48,714 nt of DNA, taken from contig NZ_WWCU01000044.1 in NCBI RefSeq assembly GCF_009857595.1, forward strand, positions 1 through 48,714. Direction: 5' to 3'. A program made the translations under genes and the position numbers. Origin of the DNA: Pseudoduganella aquatica. GTDB taxonomy: Bacteria; Pseudomonadota; Gammaproteobacteria; Burkholderiales; Burkholderiaceae_D. The notes under the pieces were generated by a model. That model made no database searches and was not told the origin of the DNA. It worked only from the letters and a program-made list of their open reading frames with translations. Each line of letters begins with the position of its first letter. Within the stretch, counting starts at the first letter, position 1. This document shows, in pieces, positions 31,669 through 37,900 of the stretch.

Positions 31669-32577
31669 TCAAGGCGCCAGCTCGGCCTGCAGGGTGACGT
31701 GGTCGATCCCGTGCCGCGCCAGCAGCACGGCCTTGATGTCGGCCAGGATGGCGGGCCAGGCCTGCAGGTCCCGCACTTCAATGTGCCCGATCAGCGCAGG
31801 ATGGCCCGGCGACATCGACCACACGTGCAGATCGTGCACCGAGACCACGCCCGCCACCTGCTCCAGGTCGGCGCCCACCTGCGGATAATCGATCTGCTCC
31901 GGCACGCCCTCCATCAGGTGGTGGTAGGACTCGCGCAATATCGCCACCGTCGACTTCAATATCAGCAGCGACACCAGTATCGACAGCAGCGGGTCGATCT
32001 GCATCCAGCCCGTGTACCAGATCACCGCGCCGGCGATCAGCGCCGCGACCGAACCCAGCAAATCGCCCATCACGTGCACCAGCGCGGCGCGCGTATTCAT
32101 GCTTTTCGTATCGTGCGACAGCACCCACGCCACCACCACGTTGACGGCCAGGCCGATGGCCGCCACCACCATCACCATGCCGCCCCGCACCTGCTGCGGC
32201 GCGCTGAAACGCTGCACCGCCTCGAACACGATCCAGCCCACCACGCCCAGCATCAGCAGGCCGTTGACGAAGGCGGCCAGCGCCTCGGCGCGGCCAAAGC
32301 CGAAGGAGTAGCGCGCCGACGGCGGCCGCTTGGCGATCAGCTGCGCCAGCAGGGCCAGGCCCAGGGCGGCGGCGTCGGTCACCATATGGCCCGCGTCCGA
32401 GATCAGCGCGAGGGAATTGGCGAGGAAGCCGGACACCGCCTCCACGCCGGCAAAGCCCAGCGTCAGCGCCACCGCCCAGCCCAGCACTGTCAGGCTGCGG
32501 TCGCCCACATAGTGTTTATGCTGGGCGTCGCCGTCGTGGTGGGCGTGCAGATGGGTGGTGTCGGTATTGGTGTGCAT
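31669..32577 (-). CDS. Cation diffusion facilitator, CzcD-type metal exporter
   Basis: This 302-residue CDF protein has a His-rich N-terminus (THLHAHHDGDAQHKH), six membrane helices, the metal-site pairs in LISDAGHMVTDA and VHVMGDLLGS, and a C-terminal cytoplasmic domain (VVSVHDLHVWSMSPGHPALIGHI). It exports Zn, Co or Cd in exchange for protons. The two HxxxD sites suggest a zinc-type exporter, but the metal is not fixed by sequence. It lies convergent with relA. Confidence 0.94.
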   Translation of the reverse strand: MHTNTDTTHLHAHHDGDAQHKHYVGDRSLTVLGWAVALTLGFAGVEAVSGFLANSLALISDAGHMVTDAAALGLALLAQLIAKRPPSARYSFGFGRAEALAAFVNGLLMLGVVGWIVFEAVQRFSAPQQVRGGMVMVVAAIGLAVNVVVAWVLSHDTKSMNTRAALVHVMGDLLGSVAALIAGAVIWYTGWMQIDPLLSILVSLLILKSTVAILRESYHHLMEGVPEQIDYPQVGADLEQVAGVVSVHDLHVWSMSPGHPALIGHIEVRDLQAWPAILADIKAVLLARHGIDHVTLQAELAP

Positions 32578-32580
32578 GGA

Positions 32581-33027
32581 TTATTTATAGGTGCCGCAAG
32601 TGATGACGTAGGAACCCACCTGGCGGAACCAGGCCGACTTGGCCTGCAGCTGCCGCGTCAGCGGGTGTACCCATTTATAGTCGACCGGACCTTGCTGGCC
32701 TTTGCTGGCTTTGTCCAGGATCTCGCGCACGAACAGCTTGTCGTCTTCGTCGCGGTAGTCGAGCACGTTGATGCCCGCCAAACGCGGAATCGCGCCGTGC
32801 GCCATTACCTTACCATGCCTGTCGTAAATAACAATATACAGGTCGCGGTGGATGAAGCGGCCTTTGGGATTGCTGATCTCGAAGAAGGTCTTGTCGGCGC
32901 CTTCGTCGGCCAGGTAGGCGGCGGTCTTGTTGATGAGGGAAATGGCTTCGTCGGGCGTGCCGTGTTCGGCGGCGCCTGCGCTCAGGCTGAACAGCGCCGC
33001 CGCGAGGAGAGTTGACAACTGTTTCAT
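32581..33027 (-). CDS. Secreted single-Cache-domain protein
   Basis: The 148-residue product has a signal peptide (LSTLLAAALFSLSAGAAE). It then consists almost only of a sCache_2-like sensor fold: DEAISLINKTAAYLADEGADKTFFEISNPKGRFIHRDLYIVIYDRHGKVMAHG, and later YVITCGTYK. Such domains usually sit in chemoreceptors or kinases. Here there is no membrane helix or output domain, so it would be a free periplasmic ligand binder. The start is set at MKQLST; 12 further codons upstream are possible. Confidence 0.82.
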   Translation of the reverse strand: MKQLSTLLAAALFSLSAGAAEHGTPDEAISLINKTAAYLADEGADKTFFEISNPKGRFIHRDLYIVIYDRHGKVMAHGAIPRLAGINVLDYRDEDDKLFVREILDKASKGQQGPVDYKWVHPLTRQLQAKSAWFRQVGSYVITCGTYK

Positions 33028-33096
33028 GTTCTTGGTGTTCTGTATAACAACTGAATATAGCATAGTGGGCTAGAGCAATGTTTTCACATTTGCCCC

Positions 33097-33125
33097 TTGC
33101 GGAGTCGATTTCCACTCTCTATAAT
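33097..33125 (+). promoter_or_regulatory. Sigma70 promoter for the tRNA-Val genes
   Basis: The -35 TTGCGG (33097-33102) and -10 TATAAT (33120-33125) are separated by exactly 17 nt. Transcription would start a few bases before the first tRNA (33136). Confidence 0.75.
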
Positions 33126-33135
33126 GCTGGTCTTC

Positions 33136-33212
33136 GGGCGGTTAGTTCAGCTGGTTAGAATACTTGGTCGACATCCAAGGGGTCGGGGATTCGAATTCCT
33201 CACCGCCCACCA
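33136..33212 (+). tRNA. tRNA-Val (GAC), copy 1
   Basis: The 77-nt cloverleaf has acceptor GGGCGGT/ACCGCCC, D stem GTTC/GAAT, anticodon stem CTTGG/CCAAG, loop TCGACAT (anticodon GAC), T arm GGGGA/TCCTC with loop TTCGAAT, and an encoded CCA end. Position 33 is C instead of the near-universal U. Confidence 0.93.
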
Positions 33213-33264
33213 GAACATGTAGTAAGATTTGTTTTCGCAGTAAAGCAGTACGAGCAGTAGCAAA

Positions 33265-33341
33265 GGGCGGTTAGTTCAGCTGGTTAGAATACTTGGTCGA
33301 CATCCAAGGGGTCGGGGATTCGAATTCCTCACCGCCCACCA
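33265..33341 (+). tRNA. tRNA-Val (GAC), copy 2
   Basis: It is identical base for base to the copy at 33136-33212, including C33 and encoded CCA, and follows after a 52-nt spacer. Both are likely processed from one transcript that ends at the terminator 33453-33477. Confidence 0.93.
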
Positions 33342-33452
33342 CCAACACTATGTAAGAGCGAGAAAGGCAATCCGGTTATGACACCGCGAACTACTACCAC
33401 GGTTAGTAAGTAACGCTAGTCTCCGGCTTTCTTTTGCTATCACATTGAGAAA

Positions 33453-33477
33453 AACGCGGCTAGCCCGCGTTTTTTTT
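33453..33477 (+). terminator. Terminator after the tRNA-Val pair
   Basis: AACGCGG (33453-33459) pairs with CCGCGTT (33465-33471) around CTAGC, followed by a T run. It separates the tRNA transcript from thrS. A possible -10 (TATACT, 33492-33497) for thrS lies just after it. Confidence 0.85.
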
Positions 33478-33540
33478 CGTCCGCATTTTCCTATACTTCT
33501 GTTTTATCTATTTTCCGGCTTCCGCCGACTGGAGAGCATG

Positions 33541-35448
33541 ATGGTTGCAGTCCGACTTCCCGATGGTTCCGTTCGTCAATTCGACGCCCCAGTGACCGTG
33601 GCCCAGGTGGCCAGCAATATTTCCACCAGCCTGGGCAAGGCCGCGCTGGCCGGCAAGGTGGGCGGCAAGGTCGTCGACACGTCCTTCCTGATCGAAAAAG
33701 ATTCCGACGTCGCCATCGTCACCGACCGCGACGCCGAAGGTCTGGACGTGATCCGCCACTCCACCGCCCACTTGCTGGCCTACGCCGTCAAGGAACTGTT
33801 CCCGGACGCGCAGGTCACCATCGGCCCGGTGATTGAAAACGGCTTCTATTACGACTTCTCGTACAAGCGCCCGTTCACCCCGGACGACCTGGTCGCCATC
33901 GAAAAGAAAATGGCCGAGCTGGCCAAGAAGGACGAGCCGGTCACCCGCAAGGTGCTGCCGCGCGACGAGGCTGTGGCCTACTTCAAGTCCATCAACGAGC
34001 ACTACAAGGCCGAGATCATCTCCTCCATCCCTGCGGACCAGGATGTGTCGCTGTACTCGGAAGGCAATTTCACCGACCTGTGCCGTGGCCCGCACGTGCC
34101 GTCGACCGGCAAGCTGAAAGTATTCAAGCTGATGAAGCTGGCCGGCGCCTACTGGCGCGGCGACTCGAAGAACGAGATGCTGCAGCGCGTCTACGGCACC
34201 GCCTGGACCAAGAAGGAAGACCAGGAGCAGTACCTGTTCCAGCTGGAAGAGGCGGAAAAGCGCGACCACCGCAAGCTGGGCAAGCAGCTGGACTTCTTCC
34301 ACTTCCAGGACGAGGCGCCGGGCCTGGTGTTCTGGCATCCTAAGGGCTGGACCATCTGGCAGCAGGTTGAGCAGTACATGCGCAACAAATACCAGGTGAA
34401 CGGCTACCAGGAAGTGAAGGCGCCGCAGATCCTGGACTCCAGCCTGTGGGGCAAGACCGGCCACTGGGACAACTACCGCGAAAACATGTTCGTGACGGAA
34501 TCTGAAAACCGTTCCTACGCGCTCAAGCCGATGAACTGCCCGGGCCACGTGCAGATCTTCAACAGCAATATGCGCTCCTACCGCGACCTGCCGCTGCGCT
34601 ACGGCGAGTTCGGCCAGTGCCACCGCAACGAGCCGTCCGGCGCGCTGCACGGCATCATGCGCGTGCGCGGCTTCACCCAGGACGACGGCCACATCTTCTG
34701 CACCGAAGAGCAGATCGAGCCGGAAGTGGTGTCCTTCCACACCCAGGCCATGGAAGTGTATTCCGACTTCCACTTCGACAATATCGAAGTCAAGCTGGCG
34801 CTGCGCCCTGAAAACCGCATCGGCACCGACGAGGTGTGGGACGAGGCGGAAGAGGCGCTGCGCTCCGGCCTGCGCGCCTGCGGCGTGACCTGGACCGAGC
34901 TGCCGGGCGAGGGCGCGTTCTACGGCCCGAAAATCGAATACCACCTGAAGGATTCGCTGGGCCGCCCATGGCAGGTCGGCACCATGCAGGTCGACTTCTT
35001 CATGCCGCAGCGCCTGGGCGCCGAATACGTGGCGGCGGACAACTCGCGCCAGGTGCCGGTCATGCTGCACCGCGCGATCGTGGGTTCGATGGAGCGCTTC
35101 ATCGGCATCCTGATCGAGAACTACGCCGGCGCGCTGCCGATGTGGCTGGCGCCGGTGCAAGTGTCGGTGCTGAACATCTCCGACGCGCAGGCCGATTACG
35201 TCAACGATGTGGCCGCAAAGCTGCGTAAACAGGGCTTCCGCGTGCAGACCGATTTGCGCAACGAGAAGATTACGTATAAAATACGCGAACATTCCGTCCA
35301 AAAACTGCCTTACATTCTGGTTGTGGGCGACAAGGAACGGGATGCCAATACTGTGGCCGTGCGGGCGCGTGGCAATGTCGATCTGGGCGTAATGACCCTC
35401 GACGCACTGGTAGAGCGGCTCCAGCAGGACGTCGCCGCCAAAGCCTGA
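33541..35448 (+). CDS. thrS: Threonyl-tRNA synthetase
   Basis: The 635-residue enzyme has the N-terminal TGS domain (VRLPDGSVRQFDAPVTVAQVA), the editing domain (HSTAHLLAYAVKELFPDAQ), the class II catalytic core with zinc-binding Cys and His residues (MKPMNCPGHVQIF-like, GALHGIMRVRGFTQDDGHIFC), and the C-terminal anticodon-binding domain (VQVSVLNISDAQADYVNDV). It charges tRNA-Thr. The second of two ATGs is chosen because GGAG lies 6 nt before it. infC follows after 53 nt. Confidence 0.98.
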   Translation: MVAVRLPDGSVRQFDAPVTVAQVASNISTSLGKAALAGKVGGKVVDTSFLIEKDSDVAIVTDRDAEGLDVIRHSTAHLLAYAVKELFPDAQVTIGPVIENGFYYDFSYKRPFTPDDLVAIEKKMAELAKKDEPVTRKVLPRDEAVAYFKSINEHYKAEIISSIPADQDVSLYSEGNFTDLCRGPHVPSTGKLKVFKLMKLAGAYWRGDSKNEMLQRVYGTAWTKKEDQEQYLFQLEEAEKRDHRKLGKQLDFFHFQDEAPGLVFWHPKGWTIWQQVEQYMRNKYQVNGYQEVKAPQILDSSLWGKTGHWDNYRENMFVTESENRSYALKPMNCPGHVQIFNSNMRSYRDLPLRYGEFGQCHRNEPSGALHGIMRVRGFTQDDGHIFCTEEQIEPEVVSFHTQAMEVYSDFHFDNIEVKLALRPENRIGTDEVWDEAEEALRSGLRACGVTWTELPGEGAFYGPKIEYHLKDSLGRPWQVGTMQVDFFMPQRLGAEYVAADNSRQVPVMLHRAIVGSMERFIGILIENYAGALPMWLAPVQVSVLNISDAQADYVNDVAAKLRKQGFRVQTDLRNEKITYKIREHSVQKLPYILVVGDKERDANTVAVRARGNVDLGVMTLDALVERLQQDVAAKA

Positions 35449-35501
35449 TTCTGGGGAAACCCACATACCGGCCATTCATCGAATTTTTAAAGGAAACTAC
35501 A

Positions 35502-36023
35502 ATAGCTACTGACAAGTCGCATCGCATCAATGGCGAAATCACCGCTCCCGAAATGCGTCTGAGCGGGGTTGACAACGAACCGCTCGGTATCGTGAGCCTG
35601 GCCGAGGCCTTCCGCATGGCGGAAGAATTGAACGTCGACCTGGTGGAGATCGCCCCTACGGCGGTTCCACCGGTGTGCCGTCTGATGGACTACGGCAAGT
35701 TCAAGTATTCGGAGCAGAAGAAAGCCCACGAAGCGAAGCTGAAGCAGAAGATCATCGCCGTGAAGGAAGTCAAATTCCGTCCGGGGACCGATGACGGCGA
35801 TTACAATATCAAGCTGCGCAACCTCATCAAGTTCCTCGATGAAGGCGACAAGACCAAGATCACGCTGCGTTTCCGCGGCCGTGAGATGGCGCACCAGGAT
35901 ATTGGTTTCCGCATGCTGGAACGTCTGAAGGCCGACCTGGAGCCGTATGGCCAGGTCGAGCAGTTCCCGAAGATGGAAGGCCGCCAGATGATCATGATCC
36001 TGGCCCCGAAAAAGAAGAAATAA
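35502..36023 (+). CDS. infC: Translation initiation factor IF-3 (apparent ATA start)
   Basis: The 173-residue protein has the IF-3 N-domain (HRINGEITAPEMRLSGVDNEPLGIVSLAEAFRMA), linker and C-domain (VKEVKFRPGTDDGDYNIKLRNLIKFLDEGDKTKITLRFRGREM). IF-3 checks start-codon pairing on the 30S subunit. Family similarity begins at IATDKSHRINGE. No ATG, GTG or TTG lies in frame upstream to near the thrS stop. AAAGGAA sits about 7 nt before an ATA codon at 35502, so ATA is the best start. E. coli infC uses ATT and is autoregulated through it; the same logic is likely here. Confidence 0.93.
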   Translation: MATDKSHRINGEITAPEMRLSGVDNEPLGIVSLAEAFRMAEELNVDLVEIAPTAVPPVCRLMDYGKFKYSEQKKAHEAKLKQKIIAVKEVKFRPGTDDGDYNIKLRNLIKFLDEGDKTKITLRFRGREMAHQDIGFRMLERLKADLEPYGQVEQFPKMEGRQMIMILAPKKKK

Positions 36024-36030
36024 GAAGAAT

Positions 36031-36181
36031 TTGCGGAATCTGATATATAATCACGTTCCGCAAAATGTAGTGGCCGTTGCAAGGCTGGCCGCTGCATCAA
36101 CAAGTGAAAGCAGGCCTCTAAGCGCAGCGTAGTGCTGCCACCTGCAATCCTGTTAATTTGGAGCTGCCCGTAAGAGGGCAG
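36031..36181 (+). promoter_or_regulatory. Structured leader of rpmI-rplT (possible L20/L35 autoregulatory element)
   Basis: The gap between infC and rpmI contains four stem-loops: 36031-36063 (TTGCGGAA/TTCCGCAA), 36069-36093 (AGTGGCC/GGCCGCT), 36110-36145 (GCAGG/CCTGC with an inner GCAGC/GCTGC), and 36164-36181 (CTGCCC/GGGCAG). The last one holds the only Shine-Dalgarno-like bases before rpmI. Regulation by L20 is known in other bacteria; here it is inference. Confidence 0.5.
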
Positions 36182-36188
36182 ATGTGTT

Positions 36189-36386
36189 ATGCCAAAAATG
36201 AAGACCAAAAGCTCCGCGAAAAAGCGTTTTCGCGTGCGTCCAGGTGGTACTGTGAAATCGGGTATGGCTTTCAAGCGCCACATCCTGACCAAGAAAACCA
36301 CCAAAAACAAGCGTCAGCTGCGTGGTACCCGTAACGTCAACGCGTCGGATGTAACGTCCGTCATGCGTATGATGCCTACCGCTTAA
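36189..36386 (+). CDS. rpmI: 50S ribosomal protein L35
   Basis: This 65-residue basic protein has the L35 sequence MPKMKTKSSAKKRFRVRPGGTVKSGMAFKRHIL split across its length, and ends with the conserved HASDV-like NASDVTSVMRMMP. It binds the large ribosomal subunit. rplT follows after 25 nt behind AAGGAG. Confidence 0.98.
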   Translation: MPKMKTKSSAKKRFRVRPGGTVKSGMAFKRHILTKKTTKNKRQLRGTRNVNASDVTSVMRMMPTA

Positions 36387-36411
36387 TCTCACACTCATTT
36401 AAGGAGCTAAT

Positions 36412-36771
36412 ATGCCTCGAGTAAAACGTGGGGTTACTGCGCGTGCCCGTCATAAAAAAGTACTGAACCTGGCCAAGGGTTACCGTGGTCGCCGTAGCAA
36501 GGTATACCGTATTGCCAAGCAAGCAGTTATGCGCGCTGGCCAGTACGCTTACCGCGATCGCCGTAACAAGAAGCGCGTCTTCCGCCGCCTGTGGATCGCC
36601 CGTATCAACGCCGCTTCCCGTGAGCATGGCGTGACGTACAGCGTATTCATGAACGGTCTGAAGAAGGCGAACATCGAGCTGGACCGTAAGGTTCTGGCCG
36701 ATATGGCTGTGATGGACAAGCCGGCCTTCGCCGCGATTGTCAACACCGTCAAAGCACAAATCGCTGCCTAA
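36412..36771 (+). CDS. rplT: 50S ribosomal protein L20
   Basis: This 119-residue basic protein has MPRVKRGVTARARHKKVLN, KGYRGRRSKVYRIAKQA and the C-terminal globular part with LWIARINAASREHGVTYSVF. L20 binds 23S rRNA early in assembly and in many bacteria represses its own operon. AAGGAG precedes the ATG. Confidence 0.98.
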   Translation: MPRVKRGVTARARHKKVLNLAKGYRGRRSKVYRIAKQAVMRAGQYAYRDRRNKKRVFRRLWIARINAASREHGVTYSVFMNGLKKANIELDRKVLADMAVMDKPAFAAIVNTVKAQIAA

Positions 36772-36783
36772 TATCAGCGTTTG

Positions 36784-36848
36784 ATGCGTAGCGCTGCTTC
36801 CGGCAGCGCATGAGAGCGGGGCAAGGTGTGAACCTGTGCCCCGTTTTT
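36784..36848 (+). terminator. Terminator/attenuator region between rplT and pheS
   Basis: A first hairpin GCGCTGC/GCAGCGC (36791-36809) is followed by a terminator stem CGGGGCA...TGCCCCG (36817-36843) with inner AGGT/ACCT and a TTTTT tail. A nine-codon ATG reading frame (36784-36813) spans the first hairpin but has no Phe codon, so a classical pheL leader is not supported. Confidence 0.75.
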
Positions 36849-36871
36849 AATTTCCAAGACAGGAATATTGC

Positions 36872-37888
36872 ATGAACTCCCTGGAAGAACTGGTTGTCTC
36901 GGCACGTGCTGACTTTATCGCCGCCGCGGACGCCGCCGCACTTGAAAACGCCAAAGCCAAGTATCTGGGCAAGACCGGCCAGATCACCGAATTGATGAAG
37001 GGCCTGGGCAAGCTCGACCCCGACGCGAAAAAAGCGCAGGGCGCGCTGATCAATGCCGCCAAAGTGCAGATCGAGGCCGCGCTCACCGCGCGCCGCGACG
37101 CCATGGCCGAAGCCCAGCTGCAAGCCCGCCTGAACGCGGAAGAAATCGACGTCACTTTGCCAGGCCGCGGCCGCGCCGGCGGTGGCCTGCATCCTGTCAT
37201 GCGCACCTGGGAGCGCGTGGAGGAAATCTTCCGCTCTATCGGCTTCGACGTGGCCGGCGGCCCCGAGATCGAAACCGACTGGACCAACTTCACCGCACTG
37301 AACAGCCCGGAAAACCATCCGGCCCGCTCGATGCAGGACACCTTCTACGTGGACGGCAACGACAGCACCGGCAAGCCGCTGCTGCTGCGCACCCACACCA
37401 GCCCGATGCAGGTGCGCTACGCGCGCAGCCACACGCCGCCGATCAAGGTGATCGCGCCGGGCCGCACCTACCGCGTCGACAGCGACGCCACCCACTCGCC
37501 GATGTTCCACCAGGTCGAAGGCCTGTGGATCGCCGAGGACATCAGCTTCGCCGACCTGAAGGGCGTGTACCTGAACTTCGTCAAGGCCTTCTTCGAGACC
37601 GACGACCTGCAGGTGCGCTTCCGTCCCTCGTATTTCCCGTTTACCGAACCGTCGGCCGAGATCGACATCGCCTTCGGCAGCGGTCCATTGAAGGGCCGCT
37701 GGCTGGAAGTGTCCGGCTCCGGCCAGGTGCACCCGTCGGTGGTGCGCAACTTCGGCCTCGATCCCGAGCGCTACATCGGTTTCGCGTTCGGCTCCGGCCT
37801 CGAGCGCCTGACCATGCTGCGTTACGGCATCAACGACCTGCGCCTGTTCTACGAAGGCGACCTGCGTTTCCTGAAACAGTTCAACTGA
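36872..37888 (+). CDS. pheS: Phenylalanyl-tRNA synthetase alpha subunit
   Basis: The 338-residue subunit has an N-terminal coiled-coil (about 1-85) and the class II core: GGLHPVMRTWERVEEIFRSIGF, GGPEIETDWTNFTALN, RTHTSPMQVRYARSHTPPIKVIAPGRTYR, and motif 3 GSGLERLTMLRYGINDLR. With PheT it forms the alpha2-beta2 enzyme that charges tRNA-Phe. It sits behind a terminator-like stem that may tune its expression. pheT follows after 12 nt. Confidence 0.98.
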   Translation: MNSLEELVVSARADFIAAADAAALENAKAKYLGKTGQITELMKGLGKLDPDAKKAQGALINAAKVQIEAALTARRDAMAEAQLQARLNAEEIDVTLPGRGRAGGGLHPVMRTWERVEEIFRSIGFDVAGGPEIETDWTNFTALNSPENHPARSMQDTFYVDGNDSTGKPLLLRTHTSPMQVRYARSHTPPIKVIAPGRTYRVDSDATHSPMFHQVEGLWIAEDISFADLKGVYLNFVKAFFETDDLQVRFRPSYFPFTEPSAEIDIAFGSGPLKGRWLEVSGSGQVHPSVVRNFGLDPERYIGFAFGSGLERLTMLRYGINDLRLFYEGDLRFLKQFN

Positions 37889-37900
37889 GGCACCACGAAT

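Noticed and set aside
33136..33341. Integration site of a genomic island at the tRNA-Val genes
   Set aside because: No integrase, no partial tRNA copy elsewhere in the window, and the neighbours are core translation genes.
36784..36813. Phe leader peptide for pheST attenuation
   Set aside because: The nine codons are Met-Arg-Ser-Ala-Ala-Ser-Gly-Ser-Ala with no phenylalanine.
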